64,000 bases of DNA, taken from NCBI RefSeq assembly GCF_000255455.1, contig NZ_JH621246.1:112969-176968 (forward strand), written 5' to 3'. The position numbers were made by a program, and so were the translations under genes. This stretch comes from Aquimarina agarilytica ZC1 (GTDB taxonomy: Bacteria > Bacteroidota > Bacteroidia > Flavobacteriales > Flavobacteriaceae). Below the pieces are notes generated by a model that saw only the letters and a program-made list of their open reading frames with translations, was not told the DNA's origin and searched no databases. This document shows positions 45,204-54,502 of the stretch, in pieces (within the stretch, counting starts at the first letter, position 1; every line of letters starts with the position of its first letter).

Positions 45204-46292
45204 TTAACGGCAAGTTGGACAACTGCGCTCTATCTTTGTAGGCTCTGACCAACAACTTCCACGCCTAACTCTTAATGTTATAGAAATTCCTTTCCTAGAA
45301 GAGGACACAGGAGTTTTCGAATCATAACCTTTTCCATCACCAGTACCCATAAACACATCTACTTTACCTTCTTTTGTTATCAATCTATTTCTCAAAATAA
45401 ATCCACCATCAATATACCCCACATGACCATTACCTGAAACGGTCCACTCATACTCATCCCCTACGGCATCAGTTTTTATTGGATGCAAAAGCGCCCAACC
45501 AAACACATCCGAACGTCCTGTTGAAATATTTGGCGCTACTTTACAAGGCGGAACTGGCGCCACTACCGCTTTAACTTTTCCTGTAACCGTAAATCTACAA
45601 CTTGATTTATTAGCTCCATAATCACTTGCTGTTATAGTCACTATTTGGTGACCCGCCCTAACCAAAGTTCCAGGCGCTGGGGATTGTGTTAACTTTACAG
45701 TTCTAGAACAATCATCAGTAGCCTCAAAAGAACTTCGATAATCTTTTAGTTGTGTTTTTTCATCTACAGTACGCGTTCCTGTTATCCCACATTTAATAAC
45801 TGGAGCCGTATTATCGTTATTAACACATTCAAAATTAACATATGTCATTTCTAACCATGGCACAAAGCCTTTTCCTGCTTCTAGAACCAAAGCTGACGTC
45901 CCTTTTGCATGTATATTCGGCAAAGCATATATTTCAAAAGAACAACTTGACCCAGGATCTGCCGTTACAATATAAATGAATTCATCATTCTCACCAAGTA
46001 TATTATAAACACAGGAGTCTCTGTTAGTTATAACATCTTCTCCTTTTCTATGAGTAAAAATTAATCTTCCACCTCCCGCAAGCCATATCCCTCCAAAATC
46101 TTTAGAAATCTTTGAAGAGCTAATAGACTGAGTTCCCAAAAATTCTTCCAATACAGCTTCCTGATCTTCTTTTTCAGGAATTAACTCCTCTTCCTCTGTA
46201 TTACAAGCCACAAATAATACCGAAAACGTAATAATAAAAAAGAGTTTGTAATTTTTTGCAAATAACAAATTAAACATGGTTTGTTTTTCCAT
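45204..46292 (-). CDS. Surface lipoprotein with a HYR-like domain
   Basis: 362 residues. Type II signal peptide with lipobox VLFVAC (Cys about 30) followed by an acidic EEEE stretch, a feature compatible with surface export of lipoproteins in Bacteroidetes. A Cys-containing unknown domain spans about 60-160. A HYR/hyalin-like module lies at about 160-240 (NTAPVIKC, EATDDCS, VTITASDYGANKSSCRFTV). A C-terminal region (about 250-362) is beta-rich with paired Cys and ends SCPTCR. HYR modules are usually adhesion-related. No neighbour hints at function; it lies between the peptidase and the tRNA-Val genes. Confidence 0.72.
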   Translation of the reverse strand: MEKQTMFNLLFAKNYKLFFIITFSVLFVACNTEEEELIPEKEDQEAVLEEFLGTQSISSSKISKDFGGIWLAGGGRLIFTHRKGEDVITNRDSCVYNILGENDEFIYIVTADPGSSCSFEIYALPNIHAKGTSALVLEAGKGFVPWLEMTYVNFECVNNDNTAPVIKCGITGTRTVDEKTQLKDYRSSFEATDDCSRTVKLTQSPAPGTLVRAGHQIVTITASDYGANKSSCRFTVTGKVKAVVAPVPPCKVAPNISTGRSDVFGWALLHPIKTDAVGDEYEWTVSGNGHVGYIDGGFILRNRLITKEGKVDVFMGTGDGKGYDSKTPVSSSRKGISITLRVRRGSCWSEPTKIERSCPTCR

Positions 46293-46415
46293 AATAAATA
46301 ATTTTTGATTAAAATATTAGAATTTAATAACCAGCAAGATACACGGGAGAAAACCAAAAAAAATCCCTACTTTCAGTGAAGATACACCCCCAGTTTTCAG
46401 TGAAAAAAGGGCACA

Positions 46416-46443
46416 AAAAAAGCCACCTTAAAAAAGCCACCTT
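46416..46443. repeat. 14-nt direct repeat forming a doubled terminator arm
   Basis: AAAAAAGCCACCTT occurs twice in tandem (46416-46429, 46430-46443). On the minus strand each copy can serve as the 3' arm plus U-tract of the tRNA-Val terminator. Confidence 0.8.
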
Positions 46444-46458
46444 AAAAAAGATAGCTTT
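46430..46458 (-). terminator. Terminator of the tRNA-Val unit
   Basis: On the minus strand AAAGCTATC pairs with GGTGGCTTT (two G-U pairs) around TTTTTTAA, then T-run. Confidence 0.75.
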
Positions 46459-46467
46459 AAAAATAAG

Positions 46468-46542
46468 TGGGCAATGAGGGATTCGAACCCCCGACCCCCT
46501 CGGTGTAAACGAGGTGCTCTGAACCAACTGAGCTAATTGCCC
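46468..46542 (-). tRNA. tRNA-Val (TAC), copy 2
   Basis: 75-nt cloverleaf on the minus strand: acceptor GGGCAAT/ATTGCCC, anticodon stem CCTCG/CGAGG, loop TTTACAC with anticodon TAC, T arm with TTCGAAT loop, discriminator A, CCA not encoded. Identical to the copy at 46573-46647. Confidence 0.97.
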
Positions 46543-46572
46543 TAATTGTATTATTTGCAATAAAGAAAGTTG

Positions 46573-46647
46573 TGGGCAATGAGGGATTCGAACCCCCGAC
46601 CCCCTCGGTGTAAACGAGGTGCTCTGAACCAACTGAGCTAATTGCCC
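46573..46647 (-). tRNA. tRNA-Val (TAC), copy 1
   Basis: Same 75-nt sequence as the second copy, separated by 30 nt. First gene of the two-tRNA transcript, driven by the promoter at 46687-46715. Confidence 0.97.
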
Positions 46648-46679
46648 TTTCTTTAGTTACTCCTAGAATAAAATCCTAG

Positions 46680-46715
46680 GCGGGTGCAAATATATAACTC
46701 TTTTATGAATTTCAA
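46680..46715 (-). promoter_or_regulatory. tRNA-Val promoter with GC-rich start region
   Basis: On the minus strand: TTG (46715-46713), 18-nt spacer, TATATTTG (46694-46687), then CACCCGCC. The 15-nt block TATATTTGCACCCGC is identical to that of tRNA-Phe. Confidence 0.85.
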
Positions 46716-46736
46716 ACTCTTTTTTCAATAAAAAAA

Positions 46737-47954
46737 CTAAAGAATTTCAGCAACCACAAACGTACTTCCTCCTACATAAATCATATCTGTTGAAATCGCC
46801 GCTTTTTTAGCCATCTCAAAAGACTCTTTTACAGAGGCATAACTCCCTCCTTTTAAATCATACTTAAAGGCTATTTCTTTTAATTCTTTTTCTGAAAAGC
46901 CTCTAGGATTATCTGGCTTCGTAAAATAATAATTGGCATTTTTAGGAAGCAATGGCAAAATACGTTCTAAATTTTTATCTTTCACCACACCAAAAACGAT
47001 GTGTAAATTTGTTTTAGGTTGCTTGTTTATTTGATCAACTACCACTCGTAGTCCTTCATAATTATGCGCCGTATCACAAACAGTAAACGGACTTGTATTC
47101 AAAATTTGCCACCTCCCTTGCAAACCTGTATTTTTTACCACTGATAAAAACCCTTTCTCAACAGCAAGTTCACTTATATCCCATGCATTATTTTTAAGCA
47201 CTTCTACCACCTTTAACGCTGTTTTGGTGTTCTCTTTTTGATAATTCCCCAACAAGTCTGTTTTGTAAGAACATGCTTGCTCTAATTCCGCAAAATAAAT
47301 AGCAGCTCTCTGTTTTTGAGCCACCTCATTAAAAACTTTTTTTGTCTCTTTACTCGTAGCTCCTAACACACATGGAATCCCCGACTTTATAATCCCTGCT
47401 TTTTCTGCTGCAATCAATTCCAAGGTATCTCCTAAAAATTGAGTATGATCCAACCCTATATTGGTAATCACCGAAACTTCAGGCGTAAGTATATTGGTTG
47501 AATCTAATCGCCCACCTAGACCCACTTCAACAATAGCAATATCCACTTTTTCTCTAGCAAAATGCTCAAAAGCCATACCAACCGTCATTTCAAAAAAAGA
47601 CAATTGGTTTTCCTTAAAAAAAGAATGATTCTTTTTTACAAAATCAACCACACTTTCTTCGCCAATCATTTGACCATTAATCTTTATTCGCTCTCTGAAA
47701 TCTTTTAAATGTGGCGAAGTATACAAACCTACCTTAAAGCCAGCTTCTTGTAATATAGAAGCCAACATATGACTTGTAGAGCCCTTCCCATTGGTTCCAC
47801 CCACATGGATAGATTTAAATTTACGTTCTGGATTATTCAAATGATTTGCCAACTTAATTGTATTAGACAAATCCGCTTTATAAGCAGTCTTCCCCTGTCT
47901 TTGATACATTGGAAGTTGCACAAAAAGCCAATCAATTGCTTCTTGATAGGTCAT
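46737..47954 (-). CDS. folC: Bifunctional folylpolyglutamate synthase / dihydrofolate synthase
   Basis: 405 residues, Mur-ligase fold. ATP loop HVGGTNGKGSTSHMLASI at about 50-67, then VEVGLGGRLDSTNILTPEV and TNIGLDHTQFLGDT typical for FolC, and ICDTAHNYEGL-like (VCDTAHNYEGLR) in the C-terminal domain. Adds glutamates to folates in the cytoplasm. Start overlaps the tonB stop by one base; last gene of exbB-exbD-tonB-folC. Confidence 0.94.
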   Translation of the reverse strand: MTYQEAIDWLFVQLPMYQRQGKTAYKADLSNTIKLANHLNNPERKFKSIHVGGTNGKGSTSHMLASILQEAGFKVGLYTSPHLKDFRERIKINGQMIGEESVVDFVKKNHSFFKENQLSFFEMTVGMAFEHFAREKVDIAIVEVGLGGRLDSTNILTPEVSVITNIGLDHTQFLGDTLELIAAEKAGIIKSGIPCVLGATSKETKKVFNEVAQKQRAAIYFAELEQACSYKTDLLGNYQKENTKTALKVVEVLKNNAWDISELAVEKGFLSVVKNTGLQGRWQILNTSPFTVCDTAHNYEGLRVVVDQINKQPKTNLHIVFGVVKDKNLERILPLLPKNANYYFTKPDNPRGFSEKELKEIAFKYDLKGGSYASVKESFEMAKKAAISTDMIYVGGSTFVVAEIL

Positions 47955-48841
47955 TATTCGGAAAGTTTAAAGGTATACACTATACTCCCTGTTTGCTTGG
48001 AGGGTGCTTTTTCGTCACTATTAAAACGCGTAGCCATAGCAGCCTCTTTCGCAGGCTTCATTAAACAAGGAGCCGTATTGGTTGTTCCTTTTATACCTGG
48101 GTACGCTTGGATCACTTTCCCTGTTTTATCCACTACAATTTTAACCACTACTGTTCCCGTTTCATTACAAACAGGTATTTTTTTCTCTTTATTCAAGGCT
48201 TTTCTTCCGCCTAAGCGGTAATTACCATCACCATCTAAACCCTTACCATTACCATAATAAGACTTTGCATTAGGATCACCATCCGGCCTACCTTTATCTC
48301 CTCCAGTAGCATCATCTCCTTCTCCTCCTTTGGCTTTTCCATCATTTTTGGGGCCGTTTAAAAAACTATCCAAAGCACTTTTTGTACTGGCATCTGGTTT
48401 TTTCTCGACCGGTTTAGGCTTTTCTTTTTTTACAGGCTGCTCCTTCTCTTTCTTAACTTCTTTAGTTTTTGTTTCCTTTTTAGGAACCTCCTTTTCTATC
48501 TCGGCCTTCTTTTCTTTTTTCTCTTCTTTTATTACAGGTGCCTCTGCATCTTCTTGCGTAACCACTTCTTCACTATCCGGTGTTGCTTCAGACGCATCTT
48601 CTTCCGACACTTCCTCTTCAACCTCCTCCGGGACCACCTCTTCAACTGGAGCTGTTTTTACAGGTTCGGTAGGTTGAACTCGACCACTCCCTATATCAGT
48701 AGTTCCAAAATTTACTGCTATCCCCTGTTCCTCGGCTGGATCTAAATAGGTCATTCCAAAAAAGAACATAATCAACAGCAATACCATATGCAAAAGTATG
48801 GTAATGAGTAAGGATTTCTTTTTATGTGGCGTATCTAGCAT
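47954..48841 (-). CDS. tonB: TonB energy transducer
   Basis: 295 residues. N-terminal cytoplasmic tail and single membrane helix (about 12-32), long periplasmic Lys/Glu/Pro-rich linker (about 60-170) and a C-terminal TonB-like domain (about 220-295, GTVVVKIVVDKTGKVIQAYP, GSIVYTFKLSE). Carries proton-motive energy from ExbBD to outer-membrane receptors such as the one at 10-12.5 kb. A heptamer array lies 20 bp upstream of its start. Confidence 0.88.
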   Translation of the reverse strand: MLDTPHKKKSLLITILLHMVLLLIMFFFGMTYLDPAEEQGIAVNFGTTDIGSGRVQPTEPVKTAPVEEVVPEEVEEEVSEEDASEATPDSEEVVTQEDAEAPVIKEEKKEKKAEIEKEVPKKETKTKEVKKEKEQPVKKEKPKPVEKKPDASTKSALDSFLNGPKNDGKAKGGEGDDATGGDKGRPDGDPNAKSYYGNGKGLDGDGNYRLGGRKALNKEKKIPVCNETGTVVVKIVVDKTGKVIQAYPGIKGTTNTAPCLMKPAKEAAMATRFNSDEKAPSKQTGSIVYTFKLSE

Positions 48842-48861
48842 TAGTATCTAATGGTTATTGG

Positions 48862-48917
48862 TTTTGACTTTTGACTTTTGACTTTTGGCTTTTGGCTTTT
48901 GGCTTTTGGCTTTTGGC
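48862..48917 (-). repeat. Eight-unit heptamer array between exbD and tonB
   Basis: On the plus strand three TTTTGAC followed by five TTTTGGC in strict 7-nt phase. In the sense of the operon this is GCCAAAA x5 then GTCAAAA x3, ending 20 nt before the tonB ATG. It is the same unit family as in front of leuD. Confidence 0.92.
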
Positions 48918-49017
48918 TAATATGTTTATTTTTTCATATTAAGCAGTCACTATTATTTTTACTTATTCAAAAAAGACAAACACCTTGCTTGCTTATATAA
49001 AAACAATTGAATCTTAT

Positions 49018-49410
49018 TTATTCTGGTTTGACCGCTAATACAATTTTATATTTATGTCGATTGGCAATATCCATTACTTTAACTGCTTTTTCGATAGGAA
49101 CTCCTTCTTCGGCTCGTAAAATAATTGTTGGATTTTCCACTGTTTTTAATTGATTAACCACGGTATTTTCCAAGCCTTTTTCACTAACACGTTTACTATT
49201 TACATAGAATTGTTTCTTTTTAGTAATGCTCACTGAAAGGTTTTGAACATTGGTAGTCTTTCCTTTTGCTTTTGGCAAAATCAGATCCAAAGCTTCGGGT
49301 GTAATTGCCGGCGAAGTCAACAAGAAAAAAACCAATAACAGAAATACAATGTCTGTCATGGACGACATACTAAATTCGGGACTTACTTTATTTCTTCCTC
49401 GTAAATTCAT
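49018..49410 (-). CDS. exbD: ExbD biopolymer transport protein
   Basis: 130 residues. One membrane helix near residues 17-35 preceded by the proton-path Asp in SMSSMTDIVFLLLVFF, then a periplasmic domain. Works with ExbB and TonB. Starts 14 bp after exbB. The 176-bp gap to tonB holds the heptamer array. Confidence 0.92.
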   Translation of the reverse strand: MNLRGRNKVSPEFSMSSMTDIVFLLLVFFLLTSPAITPEALDLILPKAKGKTTNVQNLSVSITKKKQFYVNSKRVSEKGLENTVVNQLKTVENPTIILRAEEGVPIEKAVKVMDIANRHKYKIVLAVKPE

Positions 49411-49424
49411 AAGTAAGATTGCTA

Positions 49425-50108
49425 TTAAACAGGTTCATTTAATAAATCCAAGAAATCAACAGCTGTAGCTTCCATTTGATGCACTACTTTATCCGTTTTT
49501 ACCACCAAATGATTATAACCTATGTAAGCAATAATCCCTACAATTAAACCAGCAACCGTGGTAGTCATAGCGGTATAAATACCTTCGGCCAAATTCCCCA
49601 TATCCGCTTGCCCACTACTTGTGGCCAATTGATGAAAAGCCAACACCATACCAATCACTGTTCCCAAAAAACCAATCATTGGAGCCGCTCCAGCTACTGT
49701 AGCTAATATACTCACATTTTTTTCTAGCTTGTACACTTCTAATCTTCCAGCATTTTCTATAGCCGTATTTATATCCTCCAACGGACTCCCTATACGCGAA
49801 ATCCCTTTTTCGGTCAATCGAGATACTGGAGTCGCTGTTTCTCTACATAATGATTTTGCCTCATCTGTTTTCCCCGAACTCACATATGCTTTTATATTCC
49901 CCATAAAACCTTCATCGTATTTTGATGCTGCTTTAATAGCAAATAAGCGTTCAAAATAAATATATACCGCAACAAAAAGGAGCACAAATAATATTCCTAT
50001 TACGATCATACCAGCTATTCCTCCACTGATTAATAAATCGATTATCGAAAGTGTTTTTTCCTGAGAAACCTCGTCACTAGCAACTTCTTGCAACAAACTA
50101 TTCAACAT
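49425..50108 (-). CDS. exbB: ExbB/TolQ/MotA-family proton channel protein
   Basis: 227 residues with three membrane helices (about 25-50, 130-155, 170-195). The family segment APMIGFLGTVIGMVLAFH and the later MTTTVAGLIVGIIAYIGYNH contain the Thr and Gly residues that line the ExbB pore. First gene of the exbB-exbD-tonB-folC operon, about 230 bp from sucB's end. Confidence 0.92.
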   Translation of the reverse strand: MLNSLLQEVASDEVSQEKTLSIIDLLISGGIAGMIVIGILFVLLFVAVYIYFERLFAIKAASKYDEGFMGNIKAYVSSGKTDEAKSLCRETATPVSRLTEKGISRIGSPLEDINTAIENAGRLEVYKLEKNVSILATVAGAAPMIGFLGTVIGMVLAFHQLATSSGQADMGNLAEGIYTAMTTTVAGLIVGIIAYIGYNHLVVKTDKVVHQMEATAVDFLDLLNEPV

Positions 50109-50277
50109 AATTAAGTTTAAATTTTAATTTAATTAGCATCCACCTCGGGACATCACATTTATTAAGACTTAAATATAACGCATTTTGTTTTTTTAAATTA
50201 CAATTTTACTTACAAAAGAATGCATACCTATCAACTAAATAACAACATATTACTAGATAGACTATCCTACACAAAAC

Positions 50278-50312
50278 AAAACCTCTTAATGCGAATACAT
50301 TAAGAGGTTTTA
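50278..50312. terminator. Terminator after sucB
   Basis: AAAACCTCTTAATG pairs perfectly with CATTAAGAGGTTTT around a 6-nt loop; T-rich on the minus strand as needed for sucB. Confidence 0.87.
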
Positions 50313-50336
50313 ATACTATTTTTATTGTAAGAAATT

Positions 50337-51563
50337 TTACAATTCTAATGCTTTTAATAAATTATTATCCATTAGTAATTCTTCTGGATTTTCTAAAGCT
50401 TCTTTAACAGCCACTAAGAAACCTACTGATTCCTTACCATCAATAATTCGGTGATCATAAGATAATGCCACATACATTATAGGCTGAATTACCACCTGCC
50501 CATTCACTGCCATTGGACGCTCAACAATGTTATGCATTCCTAAAATAGCCGATTGTGGAGGATTTATAATTGGCGTAGACAACATTGATCCGAACACTCC
50601 TCCATTAGTAATGGTAAATGTTCCTCCTGTCATTTCATCAACCGTAATTTGACCATCTCTGGCGCGTAATGCCAAACGCTTTACTTCAGATTCCACTCCT
50701 CTGAAAGATAAGTTCTCGGCATTTCTAATTACAGGTACCATTAATCCTTTTGGTCCAGAAACTGCAATACTAATATCCTGAAAATCATTTTCGATCATAA
50801 AATCACCATCGATCATAGCATTAACCGCTGGATACATTTTTAATGCACGTACACATGCCAAGGTAAAGAAAGACATGAAACCTAAGTTTACTCCATGCTT
50901 CGCTTTAAATGACTCTTTATGCTTTGCTCTTAAATCAAAAATCGGTTGCATGTTCACCTCGTTAAACGTGGTTAACATAGCTGTTTCATTTTTAACCTGA
51001 ACCAAACGCTGCGCTACTTTACGACGCAACATTGATAATTTTTTTCGAGATGTTCCTCTACTTCCACCAGAAGTAGGTGTACCCATTGATGGTATCGCTT
51101 TTACAGCATCATCCTTAGTTACACGACCATCACGACCAGTCCCTTTTACGCTTGCCGCATCAATCCCTTTTTCTGCCAACACCTTTTTAGCTGCTGGCGA
51201 AGCTGTACCGCTTGCATATGTTTCTTTAGCCACAGGAGCTGCTGGTGCAGGCGCTGCTTTTTCTTCTTTTTTCTCTTCTTTTTTCTCTTCCGTTTTTGGT
51301 GCCGAAGCTCCACCTGCTGGCTTAGCTGCATCTGTATCAATTAAACAAACTACTTGTCCAACTGCTACTGCGTCACCTTCTTCGGCTTTTAGTGTAATTA
51401 TTCCACTTGCTTCCGCAGGAAGTTCTAATGTTGCTTTATCACTATCAACCTCTGCAATAGCTTGATCTTTTTCTACATAATCTCCGTCTTGGACTAGCCA
51501 TTCCGCAATTTCAACTTCGGTAATCGATTCTCCTGGTGAAGGAACTTTCATTTCTAAAGCCAT
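50337..51563 (-). CDS. sucB: 2-oxoglutarate dehydrogenase E2, dihydrolipoyl succinyltransferase
   Basis: 408 residues. Lipoyl domain 1-80 with the modified Lys in [14 protein letters not shown], an Ala/Pro/Lys/Glu-rich linker, a peripheral subunit-binding domain (about 125-160, [15 protein letters not shown]) and the catalytic domain with C-terminal DHRIIDGKE (His-x-x-x-Asp-Gly). Transfers the succinyl group to CoA in the TCA cycle. Directly downstream of sucA (48 bp). The E3 gene is not in the window. Confidence 0.96.
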   Translation of the reverse strand: MALEMKVPSPGESITEVEIAEWLVQDGDYVEKDQAIAEVDSDKATLELPAEASGIITLKAEEGDAVAVGQVVCLIDTDAAKPAGGASAPKTEEKKEEKKEEKAAPAPAAPVAKETYASGTASPAAKKVLAEKGIDAASVKGTGRDGRVTKDDAVKAIPSMGTPTSGGSRGTSRKKLSMLRRKVAQRLVQVKNETAMLTTFNEVNMQPIFDLRAKHKESFKAKHGVNLGFMSFFTLACVRALKMYPAVNAMIDGDFMIENDFQDISIAVSGPKGLMVPVIRNAENLSFRGVESEVKRLALRARDGQITVDEMTGGTFTITNGGVFGSMLSTPIINPPQSAILGMHNIVERPMAVNGQVVIQPIMYVALSYDHRIIDGKESVGFLVAVKEALENPEELLMDNNLLKALEL

Positions 51564-51611
51564 AATATCTATATATTTTACCTGTAAAGGATTCTAAATT
51601 TTACTTAATTA

Positions 51612-54368
51612 TTAACGTTGATTATTTTTTGTTTGATCAAAAACATAATCAATCACTTGTTGATGACGACGCTTTGAACGTGTTGAACTACCTGCTGCTG
51701 GCGCCCCATATGGCCTACGTGTAGCAAAACGGAATGTTGTTGCTTTATCATAATTCATTAACATATGTGCCATAGCCCCCATATTCCTTGGTTCTTCTTG
51801 TGCCCAAACCACATCATCTGCTCCATACTTTTCAATAACTGCATCCATAGCATTAGCTGGTAATGGAAATAATTGTTCGATACGCACTAAAGCTACATCA
51901 TCTCTATTTAACTTTTCACGCTCTTCCACTAAATCATAATAGAACTTCCCAGTACAAAACACTAAAGTTTTTGTCTTTTTAGCTTCTACAGCAGTGTCAT
52001 CAATTAACTCTTGGAAGTTCCCCGCTGCAAATTCCTTTTTAGAAGAAACCACCTTAGGATTACGCAATAAACTTTTAGGCGTAAATACAATTAAAGGCTT
52101 ACGATATTCTGCTTTTAATTGCCTACGTAATAAATGAAACAAGTTTGCTGGCGTAGTTACATCGGCAACGAACATATTATCTTTTGCACACAATTGCAAG
52201 TAACGCTCCATACGTGCTGATGAATGCTCTGCACCCTGACCTTCATAACCATGTGGCAATAACATTACCAAACCATTTTGCATTTTCCACTTATCCTCTG
52301 CAGCAGAAATGTATTGGTCAATCATAATTTGAGCTCCATTACTGAAATCTCCAAACTGTGCCTCCCAAATAGTTAGTGTTTTTGGACTTGCCATAGCATA
52401 TCCATAATCAAAACCAACTACTCCATATTCCGAAAGAAATGAATTATACACATAGAAATCACCTTGATCTCCATTAAGATTATTCAATAACTCAATCTCT
52501 TCTTCACTATCTTCTACCTTAACAACAGCATGTCGGTGTGAAAATGTTCCACGCTCTACATCTTGCCCACTTAAACGTACATCATACCCTTCTTTTAGTA
52601 AAGAACCATAGGCTAATAATTCACCCATTGCCCAATCCATTTGATCGGTTTCGAAATACATTTTTTCACGCGCCTGAATTAAACGCTCAATTTTACGCAA
52701 AAACTTTTTATCGCTAGGTAATTTAGTAATTACTTTTGCTATTTCATCTAGTTCAGCTTCAGGAAATGTGGTATCAATGGTTTCCATCATGCGATCTTCT
52801 TCGACACGAGTAAAACCTTCCCAATCACTCTCCATAAATGGAGTGATAATCGTTTTATCTTCTTTACGAGAATCTTCTAATTTCTCTTCAAGTTTATTTT
52901 TGTATTCTTTTTCTATTTGAGAAACAAATCCATCATCAATAATACCTTGCGCTAACAATTTATCTGCATAAATATCCCTAGGATTTTTATGCTTTGCAAT
53001 TGCTTTATACAATTTTGGCTGTGTAAAACGTGGTTCATCACCTTCATTATGCCCATATTTACGATACCCCAACAAATCAATAAACACATCGCGTTTAAAT
53101 TCCATTCGGTAAGCCAATGCAAAATTCATGGCATGTACTACAGCTTCGGCATCATCGGCATTTACATGTAATACTGGCGACAAGGTCACTTTAGCCACAT
53201 CCGTACAATAAGTTGACGAACGCGCGTCTAAATAATTGGTCGTAAATCCAATTTGATTATTTACTACTATATGTATGGTACCCGCAGTTTTATAACCATC
53301 CAAACGTGCCATTTGCACAATTTCATAAACAATACCTTGACCTGCTATTGCCGCATCACCATGTACAATAATTGGCAATACTGCCGATGCATTATCTGCG
53401 TAGCTACGATCCTGCTTTGCTCTTGCAATACCTTCAACTACCGCTCCTACAGTTTCCAAATGCGAAGGATTAGGCGCAATATTCATATTAATGGCTTGAC
53501 CACTTTTACTTTTACGCACTCCTGTCCATCCCATGTGATACTTTACATCACCATCAAAAATATCATCAGCATAATCTTTCCCGTCAAATTCACTAAAAAT
53601 ATCCTTAGCACTTTTTCCGAAAATATTTGTCAATGTACTTAAACGACCACGATGGGCCATTCCCATAACAAATTCTTTAACCCCCAAATCCGAGGCACTT
53701 TCAAGCAAATGATCTAATGCTGGGATTAACGCCTCTCCACCTTCAAGCGAAAAACGTTTTTGTCCTACATATTTGGTATGTAAAAAATTCTCAAAAGAAA
53801 CTGCTTCGTTTAACTTTTTAAGAATTGTTTTTTTCTCGTCACTAGAAAATTCTGGATGATTTCCGTTCTTATTCAACCGTGCTTGAATCCATTCACGCTC
53901 TTTTGGAGAACGGATATACATGTATTCTACCCCAATTGAATCGCAATAAATACGATCCAAATGATTTACAATATCACGCAAGCTTGCTGGTCCCAAACCA
54001 ATAATTTCACCTGCACTAAAAACAGTTGATAAATCCGCATCACTTAATCCAAAAGATAGCAAATCAAGCGTAGGCTCATATTTTCGACGCGCACGAACAG
54101 GATTTGTTCTAGTAAACAAGTGCCCACGAGTTCTGTATCCATCAATTAAGTTGACTACTCTAAACTCTTTTTGAACATTTTCAGGAACCAAAGCATTAGT
54201 CGATGAAGTTTCTTCGGAAACAACTTCTGCATTTTCTAAACCAAAGTCAAAACCTTGAAAAAAGGCTCTCCAACTAGGCTCTACACTATCAGGACTATGT
54301 AAGTATTGATCATACATATCTGCGAAATACGCAGCTGACGCCCCATTTAAAAAAGAATAATTATCCAT
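51612..54368 (-). CDS. sucA: 2-oxoglutarate dehydrogenase E1
   Basis: 918 residues, thiamine-diphosphate decarboxylase that starts the oxoglutarate dehydrogenase complex. N-terminal SFLNGASAAYFADMYDQY is the usual E1 peptide; GMAHRGRLSTLTNIFGK, APNPSHLETVG, VHGDAAIAGQGIVYE and the late HGYEGQGAEHSSARMERYLQ are all conserved (quoted in parts). sucB follows. Divergent from a small outer-membrane barrel gene 134 bp away. A minus-strand -7 candidate TAATTTTG lies at 54416-54409. Confidence 0.97.
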   Translation of the reverse strand: MDNYSFLNGASAAYFADMYDQYLHSPDSVEPSWRAFFQGFDFGLENAEVVSEETSSTNALVPENVQKEFRVVNLIDGYRTRGHLFTRTNPVRARRKYEPTLDLLSFGLSDADLSTVFSAGEIIGLGPASLRDIVNHLDRIYCDSIGVEYMYIRSPKEREWIQARLNKNGNHPEFSSDEKKTILKKLNEAVSFENFLHTKYVGQKRFSLEGGEALIPALDHLLESASDLGVKEFVMGMAHRGRLSTLTNIFGKSAKDIFSEFDGKDYADDIFDGDVKYHMGWTGVRKSKSGQAINMNIAPNPSHLETVGAVVEGIARAKQDRSYADNASAVLPIIVHGDAAIAGQGIVYEIVQMARLDGYKTAGTIHIVVNNQIGFTTNYLDARSSTYCTDVAKVTLSPVLHVNADDAEAVVHAMNFALAYRMEFKRDVFIDLLGYRKYGHNEGDEPRFTQPKLYKAIAKHKNPRDIYADKLLAQGIIDDGFVSQIEKEYKNKLEEKLEDSRKEDKTIITPFMESDWEGFTRVEEDRMMETIDTTFPEAELDEIAKVITKLPSDKKFLRKIERLIQAREKMYFETDQMDWAMGELLAYGSLLKEGYDVRLSGQDVERGTFSHRHAVVKVEDSEEEIELLNNLNGDQGDFYVYNSFLSEYGVVGFDYGYAMASPKTLTIWEAQFGDFSNGAQIMIDQYISAAEDKWKMQNGLVMLLPHGYEGQGAEHSSARMERYLQLCAKDNMFVADVTTPANLFHLLRRQLKAEYRKPLIVFTPKSLLRNPKVVSSKKEFAAGNFQELIDDTAVEAKKTKTLVFCTGKFYYDLVEEREKLNRDDVALVRIEQLFPLPANAMDAVIEKYGADDVVWAQEEPRNMGAMAHMLMNYDKATTFRFATRRPYGAPAAGSSTRSKRRHQQVIDYVFDQTKNNQR

Positions 54369-54408
54369 TGTATGGCTTTAACAGCTCTTTTTATTTTAAA
54401 ACAAGAAC

Positions 54409-54416
54409 CAAAATTA
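54409..54416 (-). promoter_or_regulatory. Candidate -7 element for sucAB
   Basis: Reads TAATTTTG on the minus strand, TAnnTTTG match 41 nt before the sucA ATG. Confidence 0.4.
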
Positions 54417-54502
54417 CAATTTACTAGGAGATTAACGTTAGTTTTATCTATATTTATATACGGCATTTTTCTTTTTTTTAACAATTATATGCGCATAAAA
54501 TT

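Noticed and set aside
46324-46632. A 102-codon minus-strand frame with repeated QSTSFTPRGSGVRIPHC
   Set aside because: It is a translation of the two tRNA-Val genes and their spacer, not a protein.
48330-48677. 115-codon Ser/Phe-rich frame opposite tonB
   Set aside because: It is the complement of the Lys/Glu-rich TonB linker; repetitive composition is inherited from that.
48862-48917. CRISPR array
   Set aside because: Units are 7 nt with no spacers, and no cas genes are in the window.
53253-53642. 129-codon frame opposite sucA, rich in Cys, Tyr and Ile
   Set aside because: Composition is that of an antisense shadow; sucA on the other strand is intact and conserved over the whole stretch.
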